Both the position numbers and the translations under genes were made by a program. The notes below the pieces were generated by a model. The model was given only the letters and a program-made list of their open reading frames with translations. It had not been told where the DNA came from and ran no database searches. Source: JBKEAR01 sp047972425 (GTDB lineage: Bacteria; Pseudomonadota; Alphaproteobacteria; JBKEAR01). Taken from it: DNA of 64,000 bases. Below are positions 25,435-35,165 of this stretch, piece after piece. The stretch is from contig JBKEAR010000012.1 of NCBI GenBank assembly GCA_047972425.1, positions 4,197 through 68,196 of the forward strand, in the 5' to 3' direction. Position 1 is the stretch's first letter. Each line of letters begins with the position of its first letter.

Positions 25435-27612
25435 ATGAAACAAAAAACAACTGGTCGCCCATTAACTGAGGGGTCGCCCCTTCCTTTAGGGTCTAATTGG
25501 GATGGAAAAGGTGTGAATTTTGCCCTATTTTCTGCCCATGCTGAAAAAGTCGTCTTATGTCTTTTTGACGAAAATGGAGAGAAAGAAATTGATCGTATTC
25601 CGCTGCATTGGCGCACCGGTAATATTTGGCATTGTTATGTAAGCGGTTTGGGGCCGGGTACGGTATATGGCTATCGGGTTTATGGCCCCTTTGACCCTGC
25701 TGCGGGTCATCGCTTTAACCCGAACAAATTGCTTTTAGACCCTTATGCCAAAAGCATGAAGGGTCAGTTTACTTGGCACGCGTCCTTTTATGGTCATATC
25801 TTTGAAAGTAACGAGCAAGATTTATCTTTTGATACCCAAGATAATGCCGCTTATGTTCCCAAGTCGGTTGTGAGTACATCTTATTACACGCCAGAACCCC
25901 ATAAAAGACCCAATATAGCTAAAGAAGATATGGTGATTTACGAGGCTCATGTAAAAGGGCTTACTGCCTTGCATCCTGAGGTTCCCGATGCCATTAAAGG
26001 TACATTTATGGGTATGAGCCACCCGTCTGTTATTGGTTATCTGAAAAATTTGGGTGTGACAACGGTTGAGCTTTTACCGATATTTTTATTGGGCAAACAA
26101 GATTATTTGGAAAGCCGCAAATTAAAAAATTATTGGGGATACGACCCCGTAAGCTATTTTATCTTAGACCCACGTTTTGGGGTAGAAGATGCGCAAACCG
26201 AGTTTCGCCATATGGTGCATGCTTATCATGAGGCCGGTTTAGAGATTATCTTAGACGTGGTTTATAACCATACAGGCGAAGGTAATGAAATGGGGCCTGT
26301 ATGGTCGTTTAGGGGTATTGATAATAAAAGCTATTATGCGCTCATGCCCGATAATTTGCGTTATTATCAAAATGATACCGGTTGTGGCAATGTATTTAAT
26401 TTATCCCACCCAAGGGTTAACCAACTGGTTATGGATAGTTTGCGTTATTGGGTCATCGAGATGGGTGTTGATGGTTTCCGCTTCGATCTCGCTGCAACCC
26501 TTATTCGTGATGGCCGCGGCAATATATCTTCTGAGCCCAACTTTTTTGCTTCTATTCGTCAAGACCCGGTGCTGAATAAAGTGAAACTGATTGCCGAGCC
26601 TTGGGATATGGGGCGCGATGGCTGGCAAACAGGTAACTTCCCCGATGATTTTTCGGAATGGAACGATGTTTTTCGCGATAGTGTACGTGCATTTTGGAAC
26701 ACCCAAGGTACGGCATCGAGCTTCTCGGGTGCCTTAGCTGGCTCGTCGCATATTTTTAATCACGATGGCCGCCGCCCCCAAGCTTCGGTTAACTTTATTA
26801 CCGCTCATGATGGTTTTACTTTGCGCGATTTGGTGAGTTATAACCATAAACATAACGAGCTCAATAAAGAAAATAATCGCGATGGTACCGATAATAATCA
26901 CTCGAATAATTACGGTGTAGAAGGCGTAACCAATGATGAGCAAATTAATGGTTTACGCCGCCGCCAAATGCGTAATTTTATGTCGTCATTATTACTTAGC
27001 GAGGGTATCCCAATGATTTGCGCGGGCGATGAATATGGCCGCAGCCAACAAGGGAATAATAACCCTTGGTGCCAAGATAATGAGATTACTTGGATGCGTT
27101 GGGATTGGAGCGAAGAAGAGCGCAATTTTTACGATTTCACTCGTATGTTATTGTTATATCGCAAACATCACCCAATATTTCGCCGTATTCACTTTTTCCA
27201 AGGGCTTTCCGAGGCCATTCCTGAAGCCAGAGATGTGGTATGGCTTTCCCCTGCCGGCCAAGAAATGACAAATGAGGAATGGGCAGGCTGTAAATGTTTT
27301 GGTTCTTTTTTACCGGGCGATACAGGCTTACACGACCCTTATAATGGTGAACCTATATTAGATGATCGGTTTTTAATCCTGATGAATGCGTTACCGGTCG
27401 AGCAAGAATTTAAGCTGCTACCCGGATTAGATTTATGCAAATGGAAACTTATTTTCGATACATCGCGTATGCGCTATACCGAAAAAGAAACACCCAAAAA
27501 CCTCAATTTACAATCCGGTAAATATCCCCTTAAACCATATTCAACTGTGTTATTCAGAGAGCGCAAAACCGCCGGGCCAGTAACAGCCAGTTGGAAACAA
27601 GAGGAAAAATAA
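25435..27612 (+). CDS. glgX: Glycogen debranching enzyme GlgX (isoamylase-type)
   Basis: Hydrolyses alpha-1,6 links in phosphorylase-trimmed glycogen. The CBM48 start GSPLPLGSNWDGKGVNFALF is diagnostic; GH13 motifs are ILDVVYNHTGEG, VDGFRFDLAATLI (nucleophile), KLIAEPWDMGRDGWQTGNFP (acid/base) and FITAHDGFTLRDLVSYN. 725 aa. Spaced 37 bases from glgB and 3 bases before malQ. Confidence 0.95.
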   Translation: MKQKTTGRPLTEGSPLPLGSNWDGKGVNFALFSAHAEKVVLCLFDENGEKEIDRIPLHWRTGNIWHCYVSGLGPGTVYGYRVYGPFDPAAGHRFNPNKLLLDPYAKSMKGQFTWHASFYGHIFESNEQDLSFDTQDNAAYVPKSVVSTSYYTPEPHKRPNIAKEDMVIYEAHVKGLTALHPEVPDAIKGTFMGMSHPSVIGYLKNLGVTTVELLPIFLLGKQDYLESRKLKNYWGYDPVSYFILDPRFGVEDAQTEFRHMVHAYHEAGLEIILDVVYNHTGEGNEMGPVWSFRGIDNKSYYALMPDNLRYYQNDTGCGNVFNLSHPRVNQLVMDSLRYWVIEMGVDGFRFDLAATLIRDGRGNISSEPNFFASIRQDPVLNKVKLIAEPWDMGRDGWQTGNFPDDFSEWNDVFRDSVRAFWNTQGTASSFSGALAGSSHIFNHDGRRPQASVNFITAHDGFTLRDLVSYNHKHNELNKENNRDGTDNNHSNNYGVEGVTNDEQINGLRRRQMRNFMSSLLLSEGIPMICAGDEYGRSQQGNNNPWCQDNEITWMRWDWSEEERNFYDFTRMLLLYRKHHPIFRRIHFFQGLSEAIPEARDVVWLSPAGQEMTNEEWAGCKCFGSFLPGDTGLHDPYNGEPILDDRFLILMNALPVEQEFKLLPGLDLCKWKLIFDTSRMRYTEKETPKNLNLQSGKYPLKPYSTVLFRERKTAGPVTASWKQEEK

Positions 27613-27615
27613 TAA

Positions 27616-29727
27616 ATGAACGAAAATTTAAGACGGCTTTGCGAACTGGCAGGGGTGCAAACCGAATGGTTAGCGGTAGATGGCCATACCCACCAAGTCC
27701 CGAAGGAAACTTTAGTCAAAATTTTACAGCTTTTGGATATTAAAACCGATAATGATTTGGTTATTCAGTCCGAGATCCGCCGTATTGAAGAAAGTTATTG
27801 GAAAAAGCCTCTTAAAGATTGTTATATTTTACGCCAATATTACGAGCAACCCATTGGCCCTGTAGAGCTAACCCTACCCGCTGCCCTTTGGAAGCAACCG
27901 CAAAGGGTCGATTTGTCTTTAGAGGACGGCTCTGAGCAAGTTATTGAATATATCCCTGCGCAACAAGAATGTGTAGAATGGCGCGAAATCGGCGGGAAAA
28001 AGATGTTTCGGATTAATCTTTATTTACCGGCCGAGCTCCCAATGGGTTATCATAAAATTTCTAGCCCTTTTACCATCAATAATCGCAATGGTATCCAAAC
28101 ACGCCCCTTAATCATTACCCCTTCGGCCTCTTATTTACCGCCCGATTTTTATCATCGTAAATATTGGGGTTTGGGTGCGCATCTCTATTGTTTACAGGGC
28201 GAAGGTTATTATACCAATGGCGATTTTGCCGATCTCAATAAAGCTGTGGAGCTTAGCCACCATGCGGGGGCTGATTTTTTTGGGATTAACCCATTACATG
28301 CCCTTTATCCGGCACAACCCAATATTGCATCGCCCTATTCACCATCATCGCGGGCATTTTTAAATCCGCTTTATATTACATCGGCCGAGCTTACCCAAAA
28401 ACCAGTGGAACAACAAGCCCCGAGCGCTTGGATTGATTGGGAAAAAGCCTTTAATGAGCGCGATGAAATTTTACGAAAAAAATATCAAAAATTTTTAGCA
28501 TTAGATGATAACTCGCCCGAAAAGACCGATTTTGCCAATTGGGCTGCCCAAGATGAAGAACGCCTCATTAATTTTGCCCTTTATAATGTAATTGCCAGCG
28601 AGCTTGGTATTTATAATGCCCAATTATGGCCGGCTGAATATAAATCGCCCAATAGCGAAGCCAGCCAAGCCTTAGGTAAAGAAAAAGCTGGTGAGGTTGC
28701 TTACCATATTTGGCTACAATGGCTTGCCGATAGTCAATTAAGCTTAATAGCCCAACAAGCCAAAGAAAAGCTTTCTATTGGTCTTTACGGCGATATGGCT
28801 GTGGGTGTAACCTCTTTTGGTGCCGATGGTTGGTCAAATGATGTTATTGTTACCGATGCCGTATTTGGTGCGCCCCCCGATGATTTTTCCATTTTGGGGC
28901 AAAACTGGGCTATATGCCCGTTTCACCCGCAAAAACTCCATAAGGAGGGTTTTGAAACCTTTATTCATATGATTCGCAAAAATATGAAATATTATGGGGC
29001 TTTGCGTATTGACCATGTAATGGGTTTGCGCCAATTATATTGGATACCCAAAGGGTTATCGGCCACCCAAGGGGCTTATGTGCGTAACCCTTATGCGGAA
29101 TTTTTGGGCATTATTGCGCTCGAGAGCCACCGCAACCAATGTATGGTTATTGGTGAGGATTTAGGTACGGTGCCTTGGGGTATGCGCGAGCAGATGGACC
29201 AAGAAAATCTATTGGGTTATCGGGTCTTTTGGTTTGAAAAATGGGCAGAATCTTGCCTATTTAAACGCCCCGATACTTATAGCTATAAAGCCTTAGCATC
29301 GGTTTCTACCCATGATTTACCAACCATTGCCGGCTTTTGGCAAGGGCGCGATTTGGCTATTCGGCGCGAGCTGCAGGTTTATAATAATTTGGCTGATCAA
29401 GAAGCCGCCGAGTGTGAACGTATATTCGAAAAAGAACGGTTATTGGCTGCATTAAAAGATCAAGGCCTATTGGGTGATGATATGACCATCGATAATGTGC
29501 CGATGGATGAGCTGATGAAGGCTATGCATATCTATGTGGCACGCTCCAATAGCCAATTAATGATGGCACAGCTCGATGATTTAAGCTTTGAATCTGACCC
29601 GCTCAACTTACCGGGCGTGGACGAGAAAGTTTATCCCAATTGGCGCCGCCGCTTAAGCATGGATATTGCCGATTATGTGGAATGTAGCGATGTTTATGCT
29701 GCGATTAACGAAAACCGAGGCCGATAA
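27616..29727 (+). CDS. malQ: 4-alpha-glucanotransferase (amylomaltase, GH77)
   Basis: Transfers glucan segments among maltodextrins. The N-terminal domain (residues 1-150) is followed by YWGLGAHLYCLQGEGYYTNG and GADFFGINPLHALYP, YGALRIDHVMGLRQLYWIP (nucleophile Asp), MVIGEDLGTVP (acid/base Glu) and SVSTHDLPTIAGFWQG. 703 aa, the proteobacterial long form. Its stop overlaps the start of the next membrane protein (TAATG). glgA, glgC and glgP are not in the window. Confidence 0.94.
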   Translation: MNENLRRLCELAGVQTEWLAVDGHTHQVPKETLVKILQLLDIKTDNDLVIQSEIRRIEESYWKKPLKDCYILRQYYEQPIGPVELTLPAALWKQPQRVDLSLEDGSEQVIEYIPAQQECVEWREIGGKKMFRINLYLPAELPMGYHKISSPFTINNRNGIQTRPLIITPSASYLPPDFYHRKYWGLGAHLYCLQGEGYYTNGDFADLNKAVELSHHAGADFFGINPLHALYPAQPNIASPYSPSSRAFLNPLYITSAELTQKPVEQQAPSAWIDWEKAFNERDEILRKKYQKFLALDDNSPEKTDFANWAAQDEERLINFALYNVIASELGIYNAQLWPAEYKSPNSEASQALGKEKAGEVAYHIWLQWLADSQLSLIAQQAKEKLSIGLYGDMAVGVTSFGADGWSNDVIVTDAVFGAPPDDFSILGQNWAICPFHPQKLHKEGFETFIHMIRKNMKYYGALRIDHVMGLRQLYWIPKGLSATQGAYVRNPYAEFLGIIALESHRNQCMVIGEDLGTVPWGMREQMDQENLLGYRVFWFEKWAESCLFKRPDTYSYKALASVSTHDLPTIAGFWQGRDLAIRRELQVYNNLADQEAAECERIFEKERLLAALKDQGLLGDDMTIDNVPMDELMKAMHIYVARSNSQLMMAQLDDLSFESDPLNLPGVDEKVYPNWRRRLSMDIADYVECSDVYAAINENRGR

Positions 29728-30287
29728 TGACAACCCCATACAATAATGAAGACGGCCCATGGGGCAGCAATGAAAGTGGCCCATGGGGTACAGCAGAAAC
29801 CAATAAAGACCAACCTGCTGCTCCACACCGCTCTATACCGACCGCACCTTCGGATAATAAGCAAAAATGGCTGTATATATTATTTAGTTTTAACGGAGAG
29901 CTTAATCGCATTGGTTATCTCATCGCTATTATAATACCATTGCTTATTTTAGCGCCATATACCATTTTAACCGCCCAATATTTTATGGAAAATGCCGAAA
30001 TTTTACAGCAAAAAAATACCGAGCTCGGCTTTTGGGGTGCTATTGCCTATATGTTAAACCAAATGGTCGCTGGCTTATCGGGTATAAAATTATGGCTCTA
30101 TAATGCATTTACCATATTACAATATGTGGCTTACTGGATATTAATGGTTGCAACGGTAAAGCGATTTAAAAATGCGGGTCTTATGGGTGCAGCCCCTTGG
30201 GTAGCTGCTATCACAGGTATTATATTTGTATTTCCTATTACAATTATTATTGCCTTGGCTTTGCCTTCTAAAAATAAACGCGCATAA
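29727..30287 (+). CDS. Membrane protein, possibly DUF805-like
   Basis: 186 aa. A cytosolic, Pro/Gly/Asn-rich N-terminus contains GPWGSNESGPWGTAE (GPWG repeated), then FSFNGELNRIGYLIAIIIPLL, like the F-x-G-R-x-x-R start of DUF805 proteins. About three to four helices follow (residues 62-80, 97-115, 126-143, 158-178) and VKRFKNAGLMGAAPW resembles the DUF805 R-L-H-D-x-G region. Translationally coupled to malQ, though no role in glucan metabolism is evident. Alternative: unclassified membrane protein. Confidence 0.6.
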   Translation: MTTPYNNEDGPWGSNESGPWGTAETNKDQPAAPHRSIPTAPSDNKQKWLYILFSFNGELNRIGYLIAIIIPLLILAPYTILTAQYFMENAEILQQKNTELGFWGAIAYMLNQMVAGLSGIKLWLYNAFTILQYVAYWILMVATVKRFKNAGLMGAAPWVAAITGIIFVFPITIIIALALPSKNKRA

Positions 30288-30513
30288 TAATCTTTTTCGT
30301 GATTACACTCACCCAAACTTTATTGGCTTGCAAATACCATTTTTATTGTGTGGATTAATTAAAATTAAGAGCATAATTGCAGTTATTTATTTCAAATTGG
30401 TTCGCTAAATGCGAAAATAAGAAAATTATTTTGTATTTTAGGTTTTTTATGAAATAATATTTTCTTTAAATTGAATAAAAACACCTTAAATTTACTATGA
30501 AAAGGAACGAAAA

Positions 30514-31170
30514 TTGAAAGAAAACGAAATTTTTACTCGGATAACACAGATTAAGAATGAGATAAATTTGCTTTCGGTTTTTCATCCGGCTCAGCTTATT
30601 GCCGTAAGTAAAACCAAACCAATAAGCGATATTTATGCTGCAATAAAAGCCGGCCATAGGGAATTTGGTGAAAACAAAGTTCAGGAAGCTATGGAAAAAT
30701 GGCAAAATATTAAGCAAGAATATCCCGATGTCACGTTACACCTTATTGGTGGATTACAAAAAAATAAGGTACGAAAGGCTATACAGTTGTTTGATGTCAT
30801 CCAGACTTTAGATCGTGAAGACCTTGCCGATGCCATAGCCCGCATTGCCCCAGAAGAAGGGAGAAATCCTGAGCTTTATATTCAGGTGAATGTTGGCGAT
30901 GAACCCCAAAAATCGGGGGTTTCGCGTAAAAATTTAGATAGTTTTTATGGTTATTGCCACTATGATTTAAGCCTTAATATTCAGGGTTTAATGGCTATAC
31001 CACCCGAAAGGGAAGATGCAACACCATATTTTAAATGGTTGCATCAGCAACAAGAAAAATTAGGATTACCTTATTTAAGCATGGGCATGAGCGCAGACTA
31101 CAAACAAGCGATTGCCGAAGGTGCAACCCATATACGTTTAGGGCAAGCTATATTTGGGGGTCGCACATAA
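30514..31170 (+). CDS. yggS: YggS-family pyridoxal phosphate homeostasis protein (PLPBP)
   Basis: PLP-binding protein without known catalysis that buffers vitamin B6 and affects amino acid pools. Lys in LIAVSKTKP is the PLP-binding residue; FGENKVQEAMEKW, LHLIGGLQKNKVRKA (most have HxIGxLQxNK), YIQVNVGDEPQKSGV and LSMGMSADYKQAIAEGATHIRLG with IFGGR are classic. 218 aa. TTG start preceded by AAAAGGAACG. A response regulator follows 76 bases later. Confidence 0.93.
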   Translation: MKENEIFTRITQIKNEINLLSVFHPAQLIAVSKTKPISDIYAAIKAGHREFGENKVQEAMEKWQNIKQEYPDVTLHLIGGLQKNKVRKAIQLFDVIQTLDREDLADAIARIAPEEGRNPELYIQVNVGDEPQKSGVSRKNLDSFYGYCHYDLSLNIQGLMAIPPEREDATPYFKWLHQQQEKLGLPYLSMGMSADYKQAIAEGATHIRLGQAIFGGRT

Positions 31171-31246
31171 AGCTTTAACAAAATAGTCTAGTAACTTGAG
31201 AGAGAACCATTATATAAAACTCGGTTTTAGACATAAGGATAGAAAA

Positions 31247-31945
31247 ATGACACAAACCCGAAGGCTTTTGATTATAGAGAAAAGCCAAGAACTTATTGAT
31301 ATTTTGCAGGACCAGCTAGAGCTTACCGGCGAATTTGATATTACAAGTGCCAAAACCCCTGAAGATGGCCGCATAGCTATCGAAACCCAAAATAGCGAGA
31401 TTATTATTTTATCGAGCCATAATGATATCGAAGCGACCAAACAAGCCATAACCAGCTGGCGCAAAGAAGGGATTAATATACCCATTATTGTCATTACCAA
31501 TAATGCCAATGATGGCGAGGCCATTAGTCTTTTAGATAATGGTGCCAATGATTATTTAGCCAAGCCGTTTCGTATGACATTGCTTGTGGCGCGCATCAGG
31601 GCACATTTGCGCCAATATGATCGCTCGGCCGATGCCGTATTGGCCATAGGCCCCTATTGGTTCCGCCAAGATAGTGCTATATTGGTTGATAAAGGTAATG
31701 AGCGCCATCATATTCGGCTAACCGATAAAGAAGCATCAATTTTAAAATATCTTTATCGGGCATTTCCCCAAGTGGTAGCCCGCGATACATTGCTTGATGA
31801 AGTTTGGGGTTATGCCTCGGGCGTATCGACCCATACATTAGAAACCCATGTTTATCGGTTGCGCCAAAAAATTGAACCCGACCCCAAAAATGCATCAATT
31901 TTAGTAACGGAAAATCGGGGTTATCGCCTTAATTTAGATAAATAA
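31247..31945 (+). CDS. OmpR-family response regulator with degenerate receiver
   Basis: 232 aa from the ATG at 31247, chosen because AAGGAT precedes it (an in-frame ATG at 31196 has no such site). The receiver occupies residues 6-120 but lacks the phosphorylatable Asp: the strand reads EIIILSSHND, with Ser56 where Asp is expected, and the acidic pocket is only EK (11-12). The switch Thr84 and Lys106 (LAKPF) remain. A complete winged-helix effector domain follows (LTDKEASILKYLYRA, ETHVYRLRQKIEP, ENRGYRL). Probably works without phosphorylation. No histidine kinase is nearby. Confidence 0.9.
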   Translation: MTQTRRLLIIEKSQELIDILQDQLELTGEFDITSAKTPEDGRIAIETQNSEIIILSSHNDIEATKQAITSWRKEGINIPIIVITNNANDGEAISLLDNGANDYLAKPFRMTLLVARIRAHLRQYDRSADAVLAIGPYWFRQDSAILVDKGNERHHIRLTDKEASILKYLYRAFPQVVARDTLLDEVWGYASGVSTHTLETHVYRLRQKIEPDPKNASILVTENRGYRLNLDK

Positions 31946-31970
31946 ACCCATTATATTTATGCAAATATCA

Positions 31971-31999
31971 AAACCCTTTAAATTATTAAAGGGTTTTTT
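31971..31999. terminator. Bidirectional terminator between the response regulator and the zinc peptidase gene
   Basis: The arms AAACCCTTTAA (31971-31981) and TTAAAGGGTTT (31986-31996) have a 4-base loop, with A-run and T-run on the two flanks. Confidence 0.9.
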
Positions 32000-32864
32000 C
32001 TTTTTTTATCGATTGTTTATAGGTAGCAATTTGCTCACGAATATGATTACGATAGCGCACAAACTCTGGAAATTGATAGAAAAATAAGATTTTTTGCTCC
32101 TTTGTCACATAGCCAAGTGGCTTATCTTTAAGGATAAAAAACATAAAAGTTTCGGCAAAATCTTCCTCGGGGTTTTCGGCTGCGTAACCCGTAACAAAAT
32201 TATTGATGTTATTATGATAAAGCTCTTCTATGGCAAGCGAACGTTCTTCTTCGGACGCATAATTATAGGCTGTATCCCAATCTTGCCAAATTTTACCCTG
32301 CCAAAAACCCATAAAAAATAAATCGATATAGCTATTTTTGCGGGCAAAGCCCTCCTCATTGGCATAACCTTTGTAATTGGCGTTTTCCGTAGGGCTTACT
32401 TGGTCGTAATTAAGGCTAATAATATGGGCGAACTCATGAACAAATGTCTCTAAATAGCTATCGATATATTGCGCATTATGATTATTTAAATCCGTATCGG
32501 CAGGGTCAATGCTAATCACCCAATCTTTATTGGTTTTTTCATCTTTTAAAAATACCGTTGCCAAATCACCATCAATACCATCGCTAATCAGGGCAAAAGA
32601 GACAATATAGCGATCAATAACATCTTGCGGGAAAATATCGTAATAAATCCCCCAATATTGTTTGCCTAAATCATTTTTAGGCTCATTGGGTTTTTCGATA
32701 AATTGACCATCTTTAATATCCCAAAAGGCAATGACATCTAAGTTTTTTTTGGTAAAAAAGAAGATTGCTAAGCCAAATATACCAATAATCACCATAAGGG
32801 TGGCTATTTTTTCTATCTGTTTTTTTACAGAATATCGATTGATAATATTGTTCAATTTCATCAT
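31986..32864 (-). CDS. Membrane-anchored zincin-type metallopeptidase (putative)
   Basis: 292 aa. One transmembrane helix at about residues 21-38; the rest is probably periplasmic. HEFAH at 143-147 is the HExxH zinc/catalytic motif, and EEDFAETF at about 233-240 offers the third ligand (Glu238) in the way of ATLF-like or putative zinc-binding peptidases that have DxxE. Starts 6 bases after the 764-residue DUF1266-like gene, so both share the rho transcript. The substrate is unknown. Start could be either of two tandem Met codons. Confidence 0.75.
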   Translation of the reverse strand: MMKLNNIINRYSVKKQIEKIATLMVIIGIFGLAIFFFTKKNLDVIAFWDIKDGQFIEKPNEPKNDLGKQYWGIYYDIFPQDVIDRYIVSFALISDGIDGDLATVFLKDEKTNKDWVISIDPADTDLNNHNAQYIDSYLETFVHEFAHIISLNYDQVSPTENANYKGYANEEGFARKNSYIDLFFMGFWQGKIWQDWDTAYNYASEEERSLAIEELYHNNINNFVTGYAAENPEEDFAETFMFFILKDKPLGYVTKEQKILFFYQFPEFVRYRNHIREQIATYKQSIKKEKTL

Positions 32865-32870
32865 ATCATC

Positions 32871-35165
32871 TTAATGCAAAGTCGGTATTAACTTTTGCTG
32901 TGCCAAAATATGGCTTTCTTTGGCTTCTTCATCGCTAAAAATCTCTATCTCCGGCATGCCCAAAGGCATATCCCAAGATAAATGATTATAAGCAAAAGAT
33001 ACCGGATTAAGCGGGCTTAAAAGATTGGTAATAATATTCTTACGCCGAATAAGCTCTGGTGAGTTTTCGGTACCCAATGCGGCATCGAATATCCAAGCAC
33101 GATAGAAATCCCATAAAACATCATCCCAGCCATTATAACGGCGTTGTAAGGCCGATGCCGCCGCCATTAAATGAGGCCAAGCTTCGGCCTCGCTTATTAA
33201 TTTAGCCACAACACCCCGCTGCACTAAAGAAGAATAACGCAAAATATCCAGCGCCCAAAAACGCGACTGAATAACGGCCTCGGTATTTTCTTTAATCATC
33301 TCTAATTGGGCAATACGATATTTTAAATCCCCAACAGGTTGCCCCGCCATTTGGGTTAAATTATCAACCTCGGCTTCAATCTCGCTATTATCATATTGGC
33401 TATATTCATGCACAATATCCTTAAGCATGCCACGGCGGCCTTGGCTTTGTAACCAATTTAAATTCTCGGTTAAATCTTCTTTGGTGCTAATACCCAAATT
33501 ATAGCGCATGAATAATGCGTTTTCTGAGCGATAATAGGGTGAGGCAACATCATGGATAAGCAATTTTTGCCGCGGCGTAATCAAAGGTGCGGCAATATTG
33601 AGCGCCCAAGTTTTGGGTGATGGCTTAAATAAACGGATATCGTTACTTAAAATATGGGTACGTTCTAATAAATACTGGTTATCCTTACTAATATGGTAAT
33701 GTTTTTGGAGGTTTAATATAATATTTTGTACCGGACCTGTCGGCTGGTTTTGCATCACATCAATCCAAGCCAATTTCAGTGCATGGTCATCTTTATCGCC
33801 CACATTTTTAAATTGATAAATAAATTTTATTTGCGCAATCAGGGAATCCCAGCCGGTAATATTTTTTAAAATCAGTTGGGCAATATCGGTAATTTGGTCT
33901 TTGGCAATATCTAAATCTACTATATCGGCCAAATAGCCATTACGCCAAAATAAAATATCATCAAGCCAATCATAAATAGTAAATTTAACCGCCGATATTT
34001 CACTGCCCGAAATATCCTTCATCAGCTTAAATTGCAAAATATCTCGGTTAAGCTTGGGTAAAAATTCTTTGGCAATATCTTTGCGCTCTTTTTTGAGTAA
34101 ATCAACCAATTGGCGTTTATTCTTTTGATTAAGCGTGCCATACCAATATAACCGCGCGCCCATCTCTTGATGCTGCCCTTGCACCATAATTGTTTGGTGG
34201 ATATCCTCTAAATTTTGCGCATCTTCTATATTGGCCGTATTTTGTAACCATGTATTAAAAATATTCTCTTGGGTTTCTTTATCAACATGATGCCACAAAA
34301 TATGCCCACCATTAAGATTATCGGCTTCATAATCCATATAGGGGCGCTCATTAAGTACCGAAAGTAAATTAAGAGCCACCGAAAAAGCATTGGGCTGATA
34401 TAAAAAGTCAAAAATATTCTCGCCCAGCGTAAAAGAGGCAAAATCATCAATATCGCCTATAGATTCATTACGGGCACGGGCAAATAATATTTTTTTAACA
34501 ATACCGTTAATCTCTATTCCGGTAAAAATCTGATGATCCCAAATTTGATGAAAATTAGTCAGATCCTCTTTGATAAAACGGTTTATTTTATTTTTTAAAA
34601 TGCTGGTATCCATAGCATCTTGATGATAAGCCCAATGGATATCGCGCATTAACGCTTTTAAAAATACCGTATAACTAGGGGTGGCTTTCATGGCCATAGC
34701 GGTAATTAAGATAACCCAACTTTGTGCCTCGGCTTGGCTGATTTGTTTGGCTTTTGCCCCATTATATATATGCAAATAAGCCTCGTAACAATCCCAAGCC
34801 AAACCCACCATAATATCCGATACATCATCAATTTGGCCATCTTTGTTTAGCATATGGGCTTTCATTACACCGGTTTTCCAATCGGCAAGCTCATCATCTT
34901 CTTCCCACTCGGCAAATAAATTGATGCGGGTTTCATCATCGATATTTTTTAAATAAGATTGATATAAATGCCAATTTTGGCGGCGGCCATATAAAAGACT
35001 GGCGCTCAAATTATCATAAAATTTTTGGCGATTTTTTCCTTCTTTATTTTTACCATGCAAAATAAAATTCATACCGGCTTTAACTATATGGGTATGAAAG
35101 CCGTTGATATTTTTATTCAGCCAAGGAAATAACGTATAGGCGGATAATAATGCCTGTTTATTCAT
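32871..35165 (-). CDS. Large helical protein with DUF1266-like repeats, unknown function
   Basis: 764 aa, no signal peptide or membrane helix, rich in Trp, Ile, Asn and acidic residues. The C-terminal segment near residues 640-710 (WALDILRYSSLVQRGVVAKL, ISEAEAWPHLMAAASALQ, then GWDDVLWDFYRAWIFDAA) resembles the DUF1266 signature W-D-x-x-R...SW. An earlier segment near residues 120-160 (LAWDCYEAYLHIYNG, QISQAEAQSWVILITAMA) looks like a second copy, suggesting an internal repeat. Its ATG overlaps the rho stop by one base (TAATG), so it is coupled to rho and followed 6 bases on by a zinc peptidase. Confidence 0.65.
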   Translation of the reverse strand: MNKQALLSAYTLFPWLNKNINGFHTHIVKAGMNFILHGKNKEGKNRQKFYDNLSASLLYGRRQNWHLYQSYLKNIDDETRINLFAEWEEDDELADWKTGVMKAHMLNKDGQIDDVSDIMVGLAWDCYEAYLHIYNGAKAKQISQAEAQSWVILITAMAMKATPSYTVFLKALMRDIHWAYHQDAMDTSILKNKINRFIKEDLTNFHQIWDHQIFTGIEINGIVKKILFARARNESIGDIDDFASFTLGENIFDFLYQPNAFSVALNLLSVLNERPYMDYEADNLNGGHILWHHVDKETQENIFNTWLQNTANIEDAQNLEDIHQTIMVQGQHQEMGARLYWYGTLNQKNKRQLVDLLKKERKDIAKEFLPKLNRDILQFKLMKDISGSEISAVKFTIYDWLDDILFWRNGYLADIVDLDIAKDQITDIAQLILKNITGWDSLIAQIKFIYQFKNVGDKDDHALKLAWIDVMQNQPTGPVQNIILNLQKHYHISKDNQYLLERTHILSNDIRLFKPSPKTWALNIAAPLITPRQKLLIHDVASPYYRSENALFMRYNLGISTKEDLTENLNWLQSQGRRGMLKDIVHEYSQYDNSEIEAEVDNLTQMAGQPVGDLKYRIAQLEMIKENTEAVIQSRFWALDILRYSSLVQRGVVAKLISEAEAWPHLMAAASALQRRYNGWDDVLWDFYRAWIFDAALGTENSPELIRRKNIITNLLSPLNPVSFAYNHLSWDMPLGMPEIEIFSDEEAKESHILAQQKLIPTLH

